64,000 bases of DNA. It comes from Acidocella aromatica. Its GTDB lineage: Bacteria > Pseudomonadota > Alphaproteobacteria > Acetobacterales > Acetobacteraceae. The notes under the pieces were generated by a model. It ran no database searches. It had not been told where the DNA came from and was given only the letters and a program-made list of their open reading frames with translations. The translations under genes were made by a program, and so were the position numbers. The DNA is taken from assembly GCF_014201825.1 (NCBI RefSeq), contig NZ_JACHFJ010000007.1:62001-126000 (forward strand), in the 5' to 3' direction. How positions within the stretch are numbered: position 1 is the first letter of the stretch; every line of letters begins with the position of its first letter. Below are positions 49,962 through 60,554 of this stretch, one piece after another.

Positions 49962-50429
49962 TCAGCCCTTAAGCCGGCCCGCGGCGACGGTACGGATAAT
50001 GTCGGCGCGGCTGACGATGCCGACCACTTTGCCCTCACGCAGCACGGGTACGCGTTTGATATGGTGCTGCGCCAGCAGATCCACGATATCGGCCACGGCA
50101 ACATCCTCCGTCACGCTGACCACGTCATGCGTCATCAGATCCCCGGCGGTGCGCTTTTCCTGCTTCAGATATTCAACGAAATCCGGCGCCAGATCCTCGC
50201 CCTCGGCCAGCATCTCCAGCCACCAGGCGCGGCGGCTCTCCTGCTTGGCGCCGAGCTGGCGCATCAGATCCTGCTCGCTCACCATGCCGAGCAGCTTGCC
50301 CTCGGCATCAACCACCGGCGCCGCGCTGATCCCATGCTCGGCCAGCACGCCAGCCACCTTCGACACGTTGTCGAACGGGTGCACCACCACCACGTTGCGG
50401 TTCATGATATCGGCTGCCGTCACGGTCAT
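49962..50429 (-). CDS. Paired CBS-domain protein
   Basis: A 155-residue soluble protein of two CBS motifs (MTVTAADIMNRNVVVVHP... and AGDLMTHDVVSVTEDVAVAD...), separated by a charged 35-residue linker. CBS pairs bind adenosine nucleotides. Upstream of ftsH and probably co-transcribed; a perfect FNR box lies 58 bases before the ATG. A sensor of energy state acting with FtsH is a guess. Confidence 0.9.
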   Translation of the reverse strand: MTVTAADIMNRNVVVVHPFDNVSKVAGVLAEHGISAAPVVDAEGKLLGMVSEQDLMRQLGAKQESRRAWWLEMLAEGEDLAPDFVEYLKQEKRTAGDLMTHDVVSVTEDVAVADIVDLLAQHHIKRVPVLREGKVVGIVSRADIIRTVAAGRLKG

Positions 50430-50486
50430 CTCTGTTCATCCCATTATTCTGTGGACCGGACATTGCCACGCGCCGCCCGTACCGCA

Positions 50487-50500
50487 TTGATTTCTATCAA
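50487..50500 (-). promoter_or_regulatory. FNR box upstream of the CBS-ftsH operon
   Basis: TTGATTTCTATCAA is a perfect FNR-type box. Its centre is about 65 bases before the CBS ATG, leaving room for a leader of about 23 bases in class II spacing. Confidence 0.75.
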
Positions 50501-50525
50501 CAGGAACGGGCGGACGCCAGAGACA

Positions 50526-50892
50526 TTACAGGCTGAGCGCGGCCAGTTCGGCCTCGGTAAACAGACGAGAACGGGTAAGGAAACGCTTGCCCGTGCCGTT
50601 CTCCAGCGAAAACATCCCGCCAATCCCCTCGACCACGTCGATAATCAGCTGGGTATGTTTCCAGTATTCGAACTGCGAGGGGCTCATATAGAACCCCGCG
50701 CCGCCGATCTCACCAAGCTTCACGTCATCCGGGCTCAGCAGATAATCGCCGACCGGATAACACATCGGCGCGGACCCGTCGCAACAGCCGCCTGACTGAT
50801 GAAACAGAACCGCGCCGTATTTTGCCTGAAGCTGGGCTATCAGCTCCAGCGCGGTGTCTGTCGCCAGAACCCGCGCTGGAACCGTGTTCAGC

Positions 50893-50912
<20 letters not shown>
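50526..50912 (-). CDS. DUF779 family protein
   Basis: A 128-residue protein with [17 protein letters not shown], the cysteine-rich DUF779 signature, and [24 protein letters not shown]. Function is not established, but genes of this family sit next to aldehyde dehydrogenases like the one here, whose 3' end overlaps it by 20 bases. It probably assists aldehyde oxidation or metal handling. Confidence 0.88.
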
Positions 50913-52425
<1,513 letters not shown>

Positions 52426-52504
52426 GTCTGTTTCCTCGTTATGTTTACAAAGCGGATACGTTGTCCGGCCCGTTTATCTGGGACAGGCCTCGACCAGCTT
52501 CAAG

Positions 52505-52519
52505 GCAAGACCCGTGCCA
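52505..52519 (-). promoter_or_regulatory. Sigma-54 (-24/-12) promoter of the aldehyde dehydrogenase gene
   Basis: Minus strand TGGCACGGGTCTTGC matches TGGCAC-N5-TTGC exactly. It is 80 bases before the ATG at 52425 and faces away from the sigma-54 activator gene. Confidence 0.85.
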
Positions 52520-52591
52520 AACCGGCAAGGCGTGGAAAACCCCCGGCAGAAATGGATTATAGTGCATGTCGGATGGGGAAGCTACTCAGTT

Positions 52592-52614
52592 TGTCACGCG
52601 CCGAAATGTCACGC
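52592..52614. promoter_or_regulatory. Candidate activator-binding repeats for the AcoR-like regulator
   Basis: TGTCACGC occurs at 52592-52599 and again at 52607-52614, 15 bases apart, about 75-100 bases upstream of the sigma-54 promoter where an enhancer site is expected. A CTGT-N6-ACAG inverted repeat starts two bases later. Function is inferred from position. The rest of the 324-base gap (52426-52749) holds nothing else I recognise. Confidence 0.45.
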
Positions 52615-52749
52615 TGTACCAAAACAGGACAGACTGCTAAGATATTTGCATTGGCGCCCTAGCCACGCCAACCTTAAAAACCAAGGACGCTGCACAATAA
52701 AGCAAGAAGCGTCCGCCTAAAACCACTGGGACAGGAAACCGCGAAGGCC

Positions 52750-54660
52750 ATGCAGCCGTTCTCACTATCCGCTAGGGCAGAAGCGTTGAATCACTTTGCC
52801 GCCGCGCCAGGAGGCGTCGATCCCGGGGATATCAGCCGGTCCTGGCAGCGTTGCCGGACCGCCGGGCTGACGCCCGAGCAAAACCGGCGGGACGACCCGC
52901 ACCTCACCCATGCCGAGCGGCGCATGGCGGCCGAGCGGCGCGCGACGCTGGTGACCCAGGCGCGGCCGGTGATGGAATATTTCTACAGCCAGATCAAAGA
53001 CTCCGGCTGCGTGATGCTGCTCTCGGACGAGAACGGCTACCTGCTGGATTCCGCCGGCGATGCCGATTTTTGCACCCGCGCCGCCCAGGTGGCGCTCAGC
53101 CCCGGCGCCTCCTGGGCCGAGGAGGCGCGCGGCACCAACGCCATCGGCACAGCGCTCATTGAGCGCAAGCCGATTGTGGTGACAGGCGCCGAGCATTACC
53201 TGCGCCATAACAGCTTCCTGGCCTGCGCCGCCGCCCCGCTCACCGAGCCGGACGGCAAGCTCCTCGGCGCGATCGACATCTCCTGCGACGCCCGGCGCTA
53301 CCACCCGCACACTTTCGGGCTGGTGCGCGCCGCCGCGCAGATGATCGAGAAGCGTATTTTCGAGCTGAATTTCGTCCTCCAGACCAAACTGCGCTTCCAT
53401 ATGTCCAGCAACTGCCTGGGCAGCCTGATGGAAGGTGCCGTGGCCATCGGCGAGGATGGCCGAATCCTGGGCGCCAACCGCCCCGGCTTTGCCATGCTGG
53501 GCCTGAAGTACGAGGATATCGGCAAGCGCGACATTTGCAGCCTGTTCGACATGACCATCCCTGAGTTGATGGCGCTGGGGCTGCGCTCGCAAACCGAGGC
53601 CGCGGGCGTACGCCTGCGCAATGGCGAGTTGCTCTACCTCACCGTGGAGCAGATGCGCGCCCCGGTGATTCGCCGCCCCGCCGTCCCCGCGGCGGACATT
53701 CAACAGCCCGACGCCCTGGCCGAACTGGACACCGGCGATGCCCGCGTGTCCAAGGCCATCAGCCAGCTCCGCCGGGTGCTGGGACGCAAGGTGCCCATCC
53801 TGCTGCAAGGCGAAACGGGGGCGGGCAAGGATTTCTTCGCCCACGCCATCCATGCCGCGGGGCCGCGCGCCAACGGGCCGTTCGTGGCGGTGAACTGCGC
53901 CGCCCTGCCGGAGACGCTGATCGAGTCCGAGCTGTTCGGCCACGCTCCCGGCGCCTTTACCGGCGCGCGCAAGGAGGGCTCGCCCGGGCGCATCCGCGAG
54001 GCGCATGGCGGCACGCTGTTCCTGGACGAGATCGGAGACATGCCGCTGGCGATGCAGACCCGCCTGCTGCGCGTGTTGGAGGAAGGTACCGTCACCCCCA
54101 TCGGCGGCAAGCCCGTGCCGGTGGATTTCCTGCTCATCTCCGCCACCCATGCGGATTTCACGGCCCGCATCGCGGCCAAGACCTTCCGCTCCGACCTGTA
54201 TTACCGGCTGAACGGGCTTTCCGTCTCGCTGCCGCCCTTGCGCGAGCGCACCGACGTAGCGGCGCTGACCGAACGCATCCTGGCGCGCGAGGCAGCCGCG
54301 CGCGGAGGCCGGGCCCCTACCCTTTCGCCCGAGCTGGCCGAAGCCTGCGCCCGCTATACCTGGCCCGGCAATCTGCGCCAGCTCTCAGGGATGCTGCGTA
54401 CCGCCTGCCTGATGCTGGACGAGGGTGAGGACACACTTCACCTGCATCACCTCAGCGAGGAAGCTTTGCGCGAACTCACCACCAAGCGCCCCACCACTGT
54501 AACGTTGGAAGCCTCCGGCGCCACGTTGCGGGAACAGTCGGACGCGATGATCGCCGCCGCGGTGGCGGAGGCGGGCGGCAACATCGCCGCCGCCGCGCGC
54601 AATTTGGGCATCAGCCGCAACACACTGTACCGCCGCCTTGGCAATGTGCGCGAGCATTAA
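52750..54660 (+). CDS. Sigma-54-dependent Fis-family transcriptional activator (AcoR-like)
   Basis: A 636-residue enhancer-binding protein. A GAF-type sensor region covers roughly residues 60-210, a PAS-like segment about 215-300. The AAA domain (about 320-545) has GETGAGKDFFAHAI (Walker A), ELFGHAPGAFTGARK with the GAFTGA loop that contacts sigma-54, and the Walker B FLDEIGDMP. A Fis-type helix-turn-helix ends the protein (NIAAAARNLGISRNTLYRRL). Divergent from the aldehyde dehydrogenase and its sigma-54 promoter, its almost certain target. Confidence 0.93.
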   Translation: MQPFSLSARAEALNHFAAAPGGVDPGDISRSWQRCRTAGLTPEQNRRDDPHLTHAERRMAAERRATLVTQARPVMEYFYSQIKDSGCVMLLSDENGYLLDSAGDADFCTRAAQVALSPGASWAEEARGTNAIGTALIERKPIVVTGAEHYLRHNSFLACAAAPLTEPDGKLLGAIDISCDARRYHPHTFGLVRAAAQMIEKRIFELNFVLQTKLRFHMSSNCLGSLMEGAVAIGEDGRILGANRPGFAMLGLKYEDIGKRDICSLFDMTIPELMALGLRSQTEAAGVRLRNGELLYLTVEQMRAPVIRRPAVPAADIQQPDALAELDTGDARVSKAISQLRRVLGRKVPILLQGETGAGKDFFAHAIHAAGPRANGPFVAVNCAALPETLIESELFGHAPGAFTGARKEGSPGRIREAHGGTLFLDEIGDMPLAMQTRLLRVLEEGTVTPIGGKPVPVDFLLISATHADFTARIAAKTFRSDLYYRLNGLSVSLPPLRERTDVAALTERILAREAAARGGRAPTLSPELAEACARYTWPGNLRQLSGMLRTACLMLDEGEDTLHLHHLSEEALRELTTKRPTTVTLEASGATLREQSDAMIAAAVAEAGGNIAAAARNLGISRNTLYRRLGNVREH

Positions 54661-54702
54661 GGAACGCACGCGGCCAAAAAATTTCCGGGTTGTTTTCAAC
54701 TT

Positions 54703-54716
54703 TTGATTTGTATCAA
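54703..54716 (+). promoter_or_regulatory. FNR box in front of a gene-less transcript
   Basis: TTGATTTGTATCAA is a perfect FNR-type box 43 bases past the acoR-like stop. Class II spacing predicts a transcript start near 54751-54753, with CATATT (54741-54746) as a possible -10. The only thing downstream is a strong terminator. Confidence 0.75.
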
Positions 54717-54750
54717 GGAACGGATCCGCAAAGAGAGGCACATATTGGTC

Positions 54751-54813
54751 ATCCCAAAGCGGATACACTCCCCAGACTTGGCCCTGCCATGAGAAATCAT
54801 GGCAGGGTTTTTT
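54751..54813 (+). ncRNA. Candidate FNR-activated small RNA
   Basis: Between the FNR box and a strong terminator lies a stretch of about 60 bases with no credible reading frame. It contains ACTCCCCAG (54767-54775), whose CUCCCC is complementary to GGGGAG-type ribosome sites, and ends with an 11-base hairpin and TTTTTT. The layout (FNR box, short body, C-rich seed, terminator) is that of an anaerobically induced sRNA such as enterobacterial FnrS, without sequence similarity being claimed. The 5' end is predicted from box spacing only. Confidence 0.5.
54782..54813 (+). terminator. Strong rho-independent terminator
   Basis: CCCTGCCATGA (54782-54792) pairs perfectly with TCATGGCAGGG (54797-54807) around a GAAA loop, then TTTTTT (54808-54813). 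It could end the acoR-like mRNA, 120 bases upstream, or the proposed small RNA. Confidence 0.9.
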
Positions 54814-54900
54814 CTTGAGACCCATCCAACACAAAACGCTTCAATTTCGGAATTAAAGTGTTGTAGCGTCCGCCTTAAAGTAACAAAATTTTTTGGTTCA

Positions 54901-54950
54901 GCTTTTTTCAAAAAGCCGCAATGACACCGCCTTTTTCACAAAAAAGGCGG
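54901..54950 (-). terminator. AT-cored hairpins downstream of hemN
   Basis: CCGCCTTTTT (54927-54936) pairs with AAAAAGGCGG (54941-54950), 20 bases past the hemN stop, and GCTTTTT/AAAAAGC follows at 54901-54916. The T-run is inside the stem, so it could serve either strand. The rest of 54814-54970 is AT-rich with no gene. Confidence 0.5.
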
Positions 54951-54970
54951 CGCCAGAAACTTTCAAAACA

Positions 54971-56347
54971 TCAAACCGCAGCAGAGTGGCGCGGCGTCGC
55001 GGCGTTGGCCTGCTTCAGATAGACATCGAAAAGCGCTGCAACATTGCGCACGAAGGGACGGCCGCGCTCAGTCACGCGCACGCGCTTTCCATCCCACTCC
55101 ACCAGTCCATCTGCGGCAAAACCACTGAGTGGTACTGCATCTTCCAGCAGCGGCGCGGGGTCAGACCCCATGGTTTTGGCCAAGGCGGGGATATCCAACT
55201 CCAGATCGCACATGATGCGCTCGATCACCGCGCGGCGCAGCCGGTCATCCGCGCTCAGCGCCACGCCGCGCGCAACGGGCAAGCGCCCCTCGTTGATCGC
55301 TGCCTCGTAAGCGGGCACGCCAGTGGCGTTCTGCACATAACCCTGCGGCAGCGCGCCGATGGACGAAGCCCCGAGCCCGAGCAACACGGGCGTGGCATCG
55401 GTGGTGTAGCCCTGGAAATTGCGGTGCAGCGCTTTCTCCTGCACGGCAGCGGCCATGGCATCGCCCGGCAAAGCGTAATGGTCCAGCCCGACGGGGATAT
55501 ACCCCCCCTCATGCTCCAGCACTTGGCGGATCATCCGCTCCTGGGCGAGACGCGCCTCGCCCCCCGGCAACGCGGCTTCGGGGATCAGGCTCTGGTGTTT
55601 CTTCATCCAGGGCACATGGGCGTAGCCGAACACGGCGGCGCGGTCGGCCTTGAGCGCCAGGGCTTGGCGCGCGGTGCGGGCCACGGACTCGGTGGTCTGG
55701 TGCGGCAGGCCGTAGATCAGGTCGAGATTGAGCGAGGTGACGCCCAGCCCGCGCAGCGCCTGGGCCGCGGCGGCGGTTTCCTCGAAGCTCTGGTGCCGGC
55801 CGATGGCCTCCTGCACCGCCTCGTCGAAATCCTGCACGCCGAGGCTGGCGCGGTTCACGCCCATCAGGCGCAGCGCGTCCAGGCAGTCAGGCGTCAGCGA
55901 GGTCGGGTCGATCTCGATCGCCACCTCGGCATCGGCACGCAGATGGAAGCGCTTGCGGACATGGTCCATGATGCCGGTAAGGCAGTCCTCCGGCATGGCG
56001 GTGGGCGTGCCTCCGCCCCAGTGCACCTGAGTGACGATGGCGCGGCGGCCGATCAGGTCGGCCAGCAGATCCAGCTCGCGCGAAAGCCACACCGCATAGG
56101 CGCGCTTAGGCCTGTCATTGCGCACCACGGTGGTGTTGCAGCCGCAATACAGGCAGAGCCGGTCGCAGAAGGGAACATGGATATAGAGTGAGACGGCGGC
56201 GTCAGGCGGCAACTCGGCCAGCCATTGCGCGTAGGTCTCGGCGCCTATACCGGGGTGGAAATGCGGCGCGGTGGGGTAGCTGGTATAGCGTGGTACGCGC
56301 CCATGGTAGCGGGCGATCAGCTCGGCATCGGTCATGGGCTTGTCCAT
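54971..56347 (-). CDS. hemN: Oxygen-independent coproporphyrinogen III oxidase
   Basis: Radical-SAM enzyme converting coproporphyrinogen III to protoporphyrinogen IX without oxygen. The 458 residues include PRYTSYPTAPHFHPG and HVPFCDRLCLYCGCNT, with the three [4Fe-4S] cysteines and the extra Cys typical of true HemN, and VHWGGGTPTAM. ATG 56347 or ATG 56335 (MTDAELIARYHG) may be the start; the FNR box 24-36 bases upstream favours the latter. Confidence 0.94.
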   Translation of the reverse strand: MDKPMTDAELIARYHGRVPRYTSYPTAPHFHPGIGAETYAQWLAELPPDAAVSLYIHVPFCDRLCLYCGCNTTVVRNDRPKRAYAVWLSRELDLLADLIGRRAIVTQVHWGGGTPTAMPEDCLTGIMDHVRKRFHLRADAEVAIEIDPTSLTPDCLDALRLMGVNRASLGVQDFDEAVQEAIGRHQSFEETAAAAQALRGLGVTSLNLDLIYGLPHQTTESVARTARQALALKADRAAVFGYAHVPWMKKHQSLIPEAALPGGEARLAQERMIRQVLEHEGGYIPVGLDHYALPGDAMAAAVQEKALHRNFQGYTTDATPVLLGLGASSIGALPQGYVQNATGVPAYEAAINEGRLPVARGVALSADDRLRRAVIERIMCDLELDIPALAKTMGSDPAPLLEDAVPLSGFAADGLVEWDGKRVRVTERGRPFVRNVAALFDVYLKQANAATPRHSAAV

Positions 56348-56370
56348 GAACCGGCGCCAAGCCGCTTACA

Positions 56371-56384
56371 TTGATTCACGTCAA
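56371..56384 (-). promoter_or_regulatory. FNR-type box upstream of hemN
   Basis: TTGATTCACGTCAA matches TTGAT-N4-ATCAA at nine of ten positions. It overlaps the last four bases of cysK (stop at 56381). Class II spacing predicts a start near 56336, one base before the second possible hemN ATG. Confidence 0.65.
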
Positions 56385-57295
56385 GCTGGCAGGAAATCCG
56401 GCACCGAGAGGTAGCGCTCGCCCGTGTCGTAGTTGAAGCCCAGGATGCGGCTGCCGGCGGACAGCTCGGGCAGCTTCTTGGCAATGGCCGCCAGCGTGGC
56501 GCCGGAGGAAATGCCGACGAGCAGCCCCTCGGTGGTGGCGGAGCGGCGGGCGAAGTCCTTGGCCTCCTCGCCCTCCACCTGGATCACGCCGTCGATGGCG
56601 TTGAGATGCAGGTTGGCGGGGATAAACCCGGCGCCGATGCCCTGGATGGGGTGCGGGGCCGGGGAACCACCCGAGATCACCGGCGAGGCGGCGGGCTCCA
56701 CGGCATATACCTTCAGGTTCGGCCAATGGGGCTTCAGCGTCTCGGCCACGCCGGTGATGTGGCCGCCCGTGCCAACGCCGGTGATGATGACATCCAACCC
56801 CTCGGGGAAGTCAGCCAGGATTTCCTGCGCCGTGGTGCGAGCGTGGATGGCGATATTGGCCGGATTTTCAAATTGCTGCGGGATGAAGGAGCCGGGATTC
56901 TGCTCGGCCAGCTCGGCGGCGCGGGCGATGGCGCCCTTCATGCCCTTCTCGCGCGGAGTGAGGTCAAAGGTCGCGCCATAAACCTGCATCAGGCGGCGGC
57001 GCTCGATGGACATGCTCTCCGGCATCACCAGGATCAGCTTATAGCCCTTCACCGCCGCCACCAAAGCGAGGCCCACGCCGGTATTGCCGGAGGTCGGCTC
57101 AATGATCAGCCCGCCCGGCTTGAGCACACCGGAGGCTTCAGCCGCCTCGATCATGGCCAGCGCGATACGGTCCTTGATCGAGCCACCCGGGTTGGTGCGT
57201 TCGGATTTCACCCACACGTTTGCCTCGGGGAACAGGCGGCCGAGGCGGATATGCGGGGTCTTGCCAATGGTTTCGAGAACGCTGTTAACCGGCAT
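56381..57295 (-). CDS. cysK: Cysteine synthase A
   Basis: PLP enzyme making cysteine from O-acetylserine and sulfide, 304 residues. The PLP lysine is in [12 protein letters not shown], followed by [15 protein letters not shown] and [11 protein letters not shown]. It belongs to the sulfur-assimilation theme with the sulfite reductase at 60.9-62.9 kb, though not in one operon. Confidence 0.96.
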   Translation of the reverse strand: MPVNSVLETIGKTPHIRLGRLFPEANVWVKSERTNPGGSIKDRIALAMIEAAEASGVLKPGGLIIEPTSGNTGVGLALVAAVKGYKLILVMPESMSIERRRLMQVYGATFDLTPREKGMKGAIARAAELAEQNPGSFIPQQFENPANIAIHARTTAQEILADFPEGLDVIITGVGTGGHITGVAETLKPHWPNLKVYAVEPAASPVISGGSPAPHPIQGIGAGFIPANLHLNAIDGVIQVEGEEAKDFARRSATTEGLLVGISSGATLAAIAKKLPELSAGSRILGFNYDTGERYLSVPDFLPA

Positions 57296-57384
57296 GCCAT
57301 CTCTCCATAATTCTTATAGGTTTATTGCGCCATTCCGGGAGCCGCGCAAGCCCTGCCCGAGCTAACCATAAAAGCCGCCGCCTG

Positions 57385-58827
57385 TCAGGCTGCCGATACA
57401 GTCTCTTCCCCCGCCAGCACCACCTGGTTCCGCCCGCCGCGCTTGGCGGCATAAAGCGCCTGGTCGGCGCGTGCGATGGCTGCCTCGATCGTATCGCCCG
57501 GCACGATCTCGGCCACCCCGGCGGAGATCGTCAGGCTAAGCCCAGGCTCGATGCTATCGAACGGCGTATGCGCCAGCAGCGCCCGCAACCGCTCGAGGCA
57601 TAAAGCCGCCGTCTGCAGCCCGGTATTAGGCAACATCAGCAGAAATTCCTCGCCGCCCCAACGGGCCAGCACGTCGCCGCAGCGCAGGGCATCAACACAG
57701 GCATGGGCAACGATGCGCAACGCCTCGTCCCCCGCGAGATGCCCGTAATCGTCGTTCACGGCTTTGAAGTGATCGAGGTCGATCATCGCCAGACAGGTGG
57801 GCTGCACGTCCTCCGCCCTCTCCTGCCGGACCTGCACCTGCCGTTTGACCAGCGGGACCATGGCCCGGCGGTTCAGCAGCCCGGTCAGTTCGTCGAGATC
57901 CGCCAGGGCTCGCACCTCCTTCTGGCGCTTTTCCATGATCTTCTTCTCTGCCCGGAGCATGGTGAGGCGGCGCTGATTCTCCTCGAACACCTCCAGCGAG
58001 CGCACGATGGCGCCGAACTCGTCATGGCGGCGCAGAGGGTACAAATCGATATCCAGCCGCCCGGCGGCGAGACGCTCCGTGGCTTGGCAGATTTCCCCCA
58101 CCGTCTGCCGGATGGCGGCAAAAACCAGCCACACCACCGTCACCACCAGCAACAAGGTGAGCAGCACGCCAGCCACCGCGATGATGGCGATCCGCCGTGC
58201 CACCCCCTGGCTTTGCACCGCGAGCGCCCGCGCCTGCTCGTTCATCGCCATGGCCAGCTTATCGAGCTGCGCGGCCGCGCGTTCACGCTCCAGCTCATAC
58301 GGCACGATATACCGCCCCGCACTGCCGAAATTATCATCCGTGAAGGCGGCGAGGCGGCTGATCGCGCCACGGTAATCATCCAGCTCCTGCAGGGCCTGGG
58401 CATAATCCCCCCGCTCGCTGGGCGGCACGAAGCGCTGCACCCGGCGCAAATTCTGGCGCGCCGTGTCGAGCTGGGCCAGCACGTCCTGCAACCCGGCCTG
58501 CACGGCGCCGGGAGTGCCGCCATTGGCCTGCCAGCCAAGGCAATGATAAAACGCGCCGTTGGCGATTGAGATCGCCTTGGCGCTAATCTCAAGCTGGTTT
58601 CGGGCGTTATCCTCGGCCAGTACCGCGTTCAGCACCGCGAGCTGGCGCTGCTGCGACCACAGCGCACAGCCCAGAGCTACAACCAGCATCACCATGGCGA
58701 AGGCCGGCGCGATGCCGATTTTCACCAGCAACGGCAGGTCGGCAAAGCGCGGCAGAACCCCCGTGGCCCCTGGCGCCGGAGCAGCCCTGCCAACACGCTG
58801 AAAACCAGCCGCGCCTTCGCCTTCCAT
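57385..58827 (-). CDS. Membrane-bound diguanylate cyclase (GGDEF)
   Basis: A 480-residue sensor that makes cyclic di-GMP. A helix (about 36-60) and a second (about 210-235) flank a periplasmic sensory domain of some 150 residues, followed by a HAMP-like segment and the GGDEF domain. The active loop reads GGEEF, and RCGD five residues before it is the inhibitory I-site. No EAL domain. ATG 58827 has a GGAAGGTGG site. Signal unknown. Confidence 0.92.
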   Translation of the reverse strand: MEGEGAAGFQRVGRAAPAPGATGVLPRFADLPLLVKIGIAPAFAMVMLVVALGCALWSQQRQLAVLNAVLAEDNARNQLEISAKAISIANGAFYHCLGWQANGGTPGAVQAGLQDVLAQLDTARQNLRRVQRFVPPSERGDYAQALQELDDYRGAISRLAAFTDDNFGSAGRYIVPYELERERAAAQLDKLAMAMNEQARALAVQSQGVARRIAIIAVAGVLLTLLLVVTVVWLVFAAIRQTVGEICQATERLAAGRLDIDLYPLRRHDEFGAIVRSLEVFEENQRRLTMLRAEKKIMEKRQKEVRALADLDELTGLLNRRAMVPLVKRQVQVRQERAEDVQPTCLAMIDLDHFKAVNDDYGHLAGDEALRIVAHACVDALRCGDVLARWGGEEFLLMLPNTGLQTAALCLERLRALLAHTPFDSIEPGLSLTISAGVAEIVPGDTIEAAIARADQALYAAKRGGRNQVVLAGEETVSAA

Positions 58828-58989
58828 CGCACCACCTTCCGCAACGATATTGACGAAATATGGTTTCCAAACGCTTAACCTTAATCGCGTGCCGGCACCC
58901 AAACGCCGAACGCCGCCAGGTACGGGATACCCAGCGGCGAACCTGCTGTTTCGACTATCAGCGTGTGTGGTTAAGCGGCTATTTCGGCC

Positions 58990-60345
58990 TCAGGCCACTT
59001 TGGATTCGCCGGGGCGCGCCCCCAAACGGGCGCGCAGGCCCGTGGGCAATTGGCGGGCGGACTTGGCGCGCGGATATTCCATCTCGGCAATCGGCTCCAC
59101 CGGGGCAGAGCGCTCATCCCAGTTATGGAAGTTCATGCGATCGATATTGTCGACGAACGATTCGGTCGGCGCCCCCTCGGCCAGCAGCAATTCATGCGCA
59201 TCCAGCTCGACATGATAGTAGTCGAAGACCTCCGGCATGCCATACTCACGCGTGATGCCGGGGAAACCAACCAGCGCCGCAGCCTGAACCAGCACACCAT
59301 CAAGGAACATGGCATGGTCGGGCGAGACCAGCAGAGCGCGCACGGGCAGATTATCGCCCAGCGCACCAGCGGCGATGCGGATGGGAAATGCGCGCAGCGG
59401 ATCGGCAAAACGGGTGGCAACGCGGCTGGCGCCAACCCAGCGGACCTCGGCCACACGGCCATCGGCCAAGCGCAGACGGGTGCCGGGCACCACGTCCTGA
59501 ACCTCGATCTCGCCCTCCTCAGCCGCCAGACGCGTGCCAGCGCAGAAGCAGGGATAGGTATATTCGGTGCCACTCGAATTCAGCAGCGTGATCGTATAGC
59601 CCGAAGCCGCCCCGCTCGCCCCCGCCGTGCCGGCAGCCAGCGTCACTGTGCCAAAGGATGCGCCAGAGCTGTTTTCCAAGTCGTAGATGGTCTGGCCGCT
59701 GGCATTCTCGCTGCCGGTCGAAACCAGCTTCAGCACCTGCCCGCCGCAAGAAATCTGGTCCCCGTAGGAGAAATTCTCGATCACGAGATTGCTCGGCCAT
59801 TGCGGCAGGTTCAACACGTTCTTCGTGCCGCCACTCGTCACCGGGTCAAAATAAATCGCCACGGTCGGCGAGGCGCCGGTAAAATCCACGGTCGCCCCGT
59901 TGAGGGTCAGCAAGCCGGCACCGGAGAAGGCCGTCGGCGAGGACAGGGTCGTGTTCGTCAGGATGAGATCCTGCCCTCTGGCCAGCGTCGCACCGGTACT
60001 CACCGTCACGATACCGCCGGTAATGCCGAAATTTCCCGTGCCGGTGGGGCTGATGGCGCCGGAAATCACCAGCTTGGTCGTGCTGCCGAGTGCCAGCGTC
60101 TCACCACCATTCTGGAAATCGAGGCCGTTGGTGTTGAGCGTGTAGGCGCCAGTGAACGTGGCGGTGCCGGTACCCGTAACGGTAATCGCGCTGAGAGTTG
60201 GCGAGCTGGTGAGGGTGATTGACGATCCACCCGGCACAAAAATGCCCGCATTGTCGCTATTGTCCGGTACTGTAGCCGGGCTCCAGTTAGCCGCCGTGCT
60301 GAAGCCGCCGTCGCCAGCAGCGCCCGTCCAAATCCACCCCGCCAT
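58990..60345 (-). CDS. Hint-domain (Hedgehog/intein-like) surface protein
   Basis: A 451-residue protein. Residues 1 to about 260 are Gly/Thr/Ser-rich repeated strands (WTGAAGDGGFSTAANWSP, then beta-helix-like units), typical of adhesins or autotransporter passengers. From CFCAGTRL (Cys266) starts a Hint_2 domain with VPGTRLRLADGR and SPDHAMFLDGVLVQAAAL. Hint folds carry out self-splicing or self-cleavage at the first Cys. Proteins like this are common in Acetobacteraceae, role unknown. No classical signal peptide. ATG 60345 has GGGGGAT upstream. Confidence 0.85.
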   Translation of the reverse strand: MAGWIWTGAAGDGGFSTAANWSPATVPDNSDNAGIFVPGGSSITLTSSPTLSAITVTGTGTATFTGAYTLNTNGLDFQNGGETLALGSTTKLVISGAISPTGTGNFGITGGIVTVSTGATLARGQDLILTNTTLSSPTAFSGAGLLTLNGATVDFTGASPTVAIYFDPVTSGGTKNVLNLPQWPSNLVIENFSYGDQISCGGQVLKLVSTGSENASGQTIYDLENSSGASFGTVTLAAGTAGASGAASGYTITLLNSSGTEYTYPCFCAGTRLAAEEGEIEVQDVVPGTRLRLADGRVAEVRWVGASRVATRFADPLRAFPIRIAAGALGDNLPVRALLVSPDHAMFLDGVLVQAAALVGFPGITREYGMPEVFDYYHVELDAHELLLAEGAPTESFVDNIDRMNFHNWDERSAPVEPIAEMEYPRAKSARQLPTGLRARLGARPGESKVA

Positions 60346-60484
60346 CAGATCCCCCAAGCTTCCCCAAATGCGCGTTAATTCCGTTAGCGCACAAAAACAT
60401 TACAAATCGTACACCTTTCCCTTATTAAGAACACTCAAATTTCGTCAAATCACCTTTTTGTGCACACAAGGCTGGCAATTCATC

Positions 60485-60520
60485 AAAAAAAAGACCGCAG
60501 CGGCAATGCCGGCTGCGGTC
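60485..60520 (-). terminator. Rho-independent terminator after the cysI operon
   Basis: GACCGCAGC (60493-60501) pairs with GCTGCGGTC (60512-60520); reading leftward it is followed by eight T (60492-60485). It lies 35 bases past the DUF934 stop. Confidence 0.85.
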
Positions 60521-60554
60521 CGCAACGGTTATTCAGCTTGACTGAAAGCTTACA

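Noticed and set aside
54718-54791. Short open stretch reading RHILVIPKRIHSPDLALP, first thought to be a transposase remnant
   Set aside because: No start, no matching IS ends and no homology I could name; the FNR box and terminator explain the DNA better as a small RNA.
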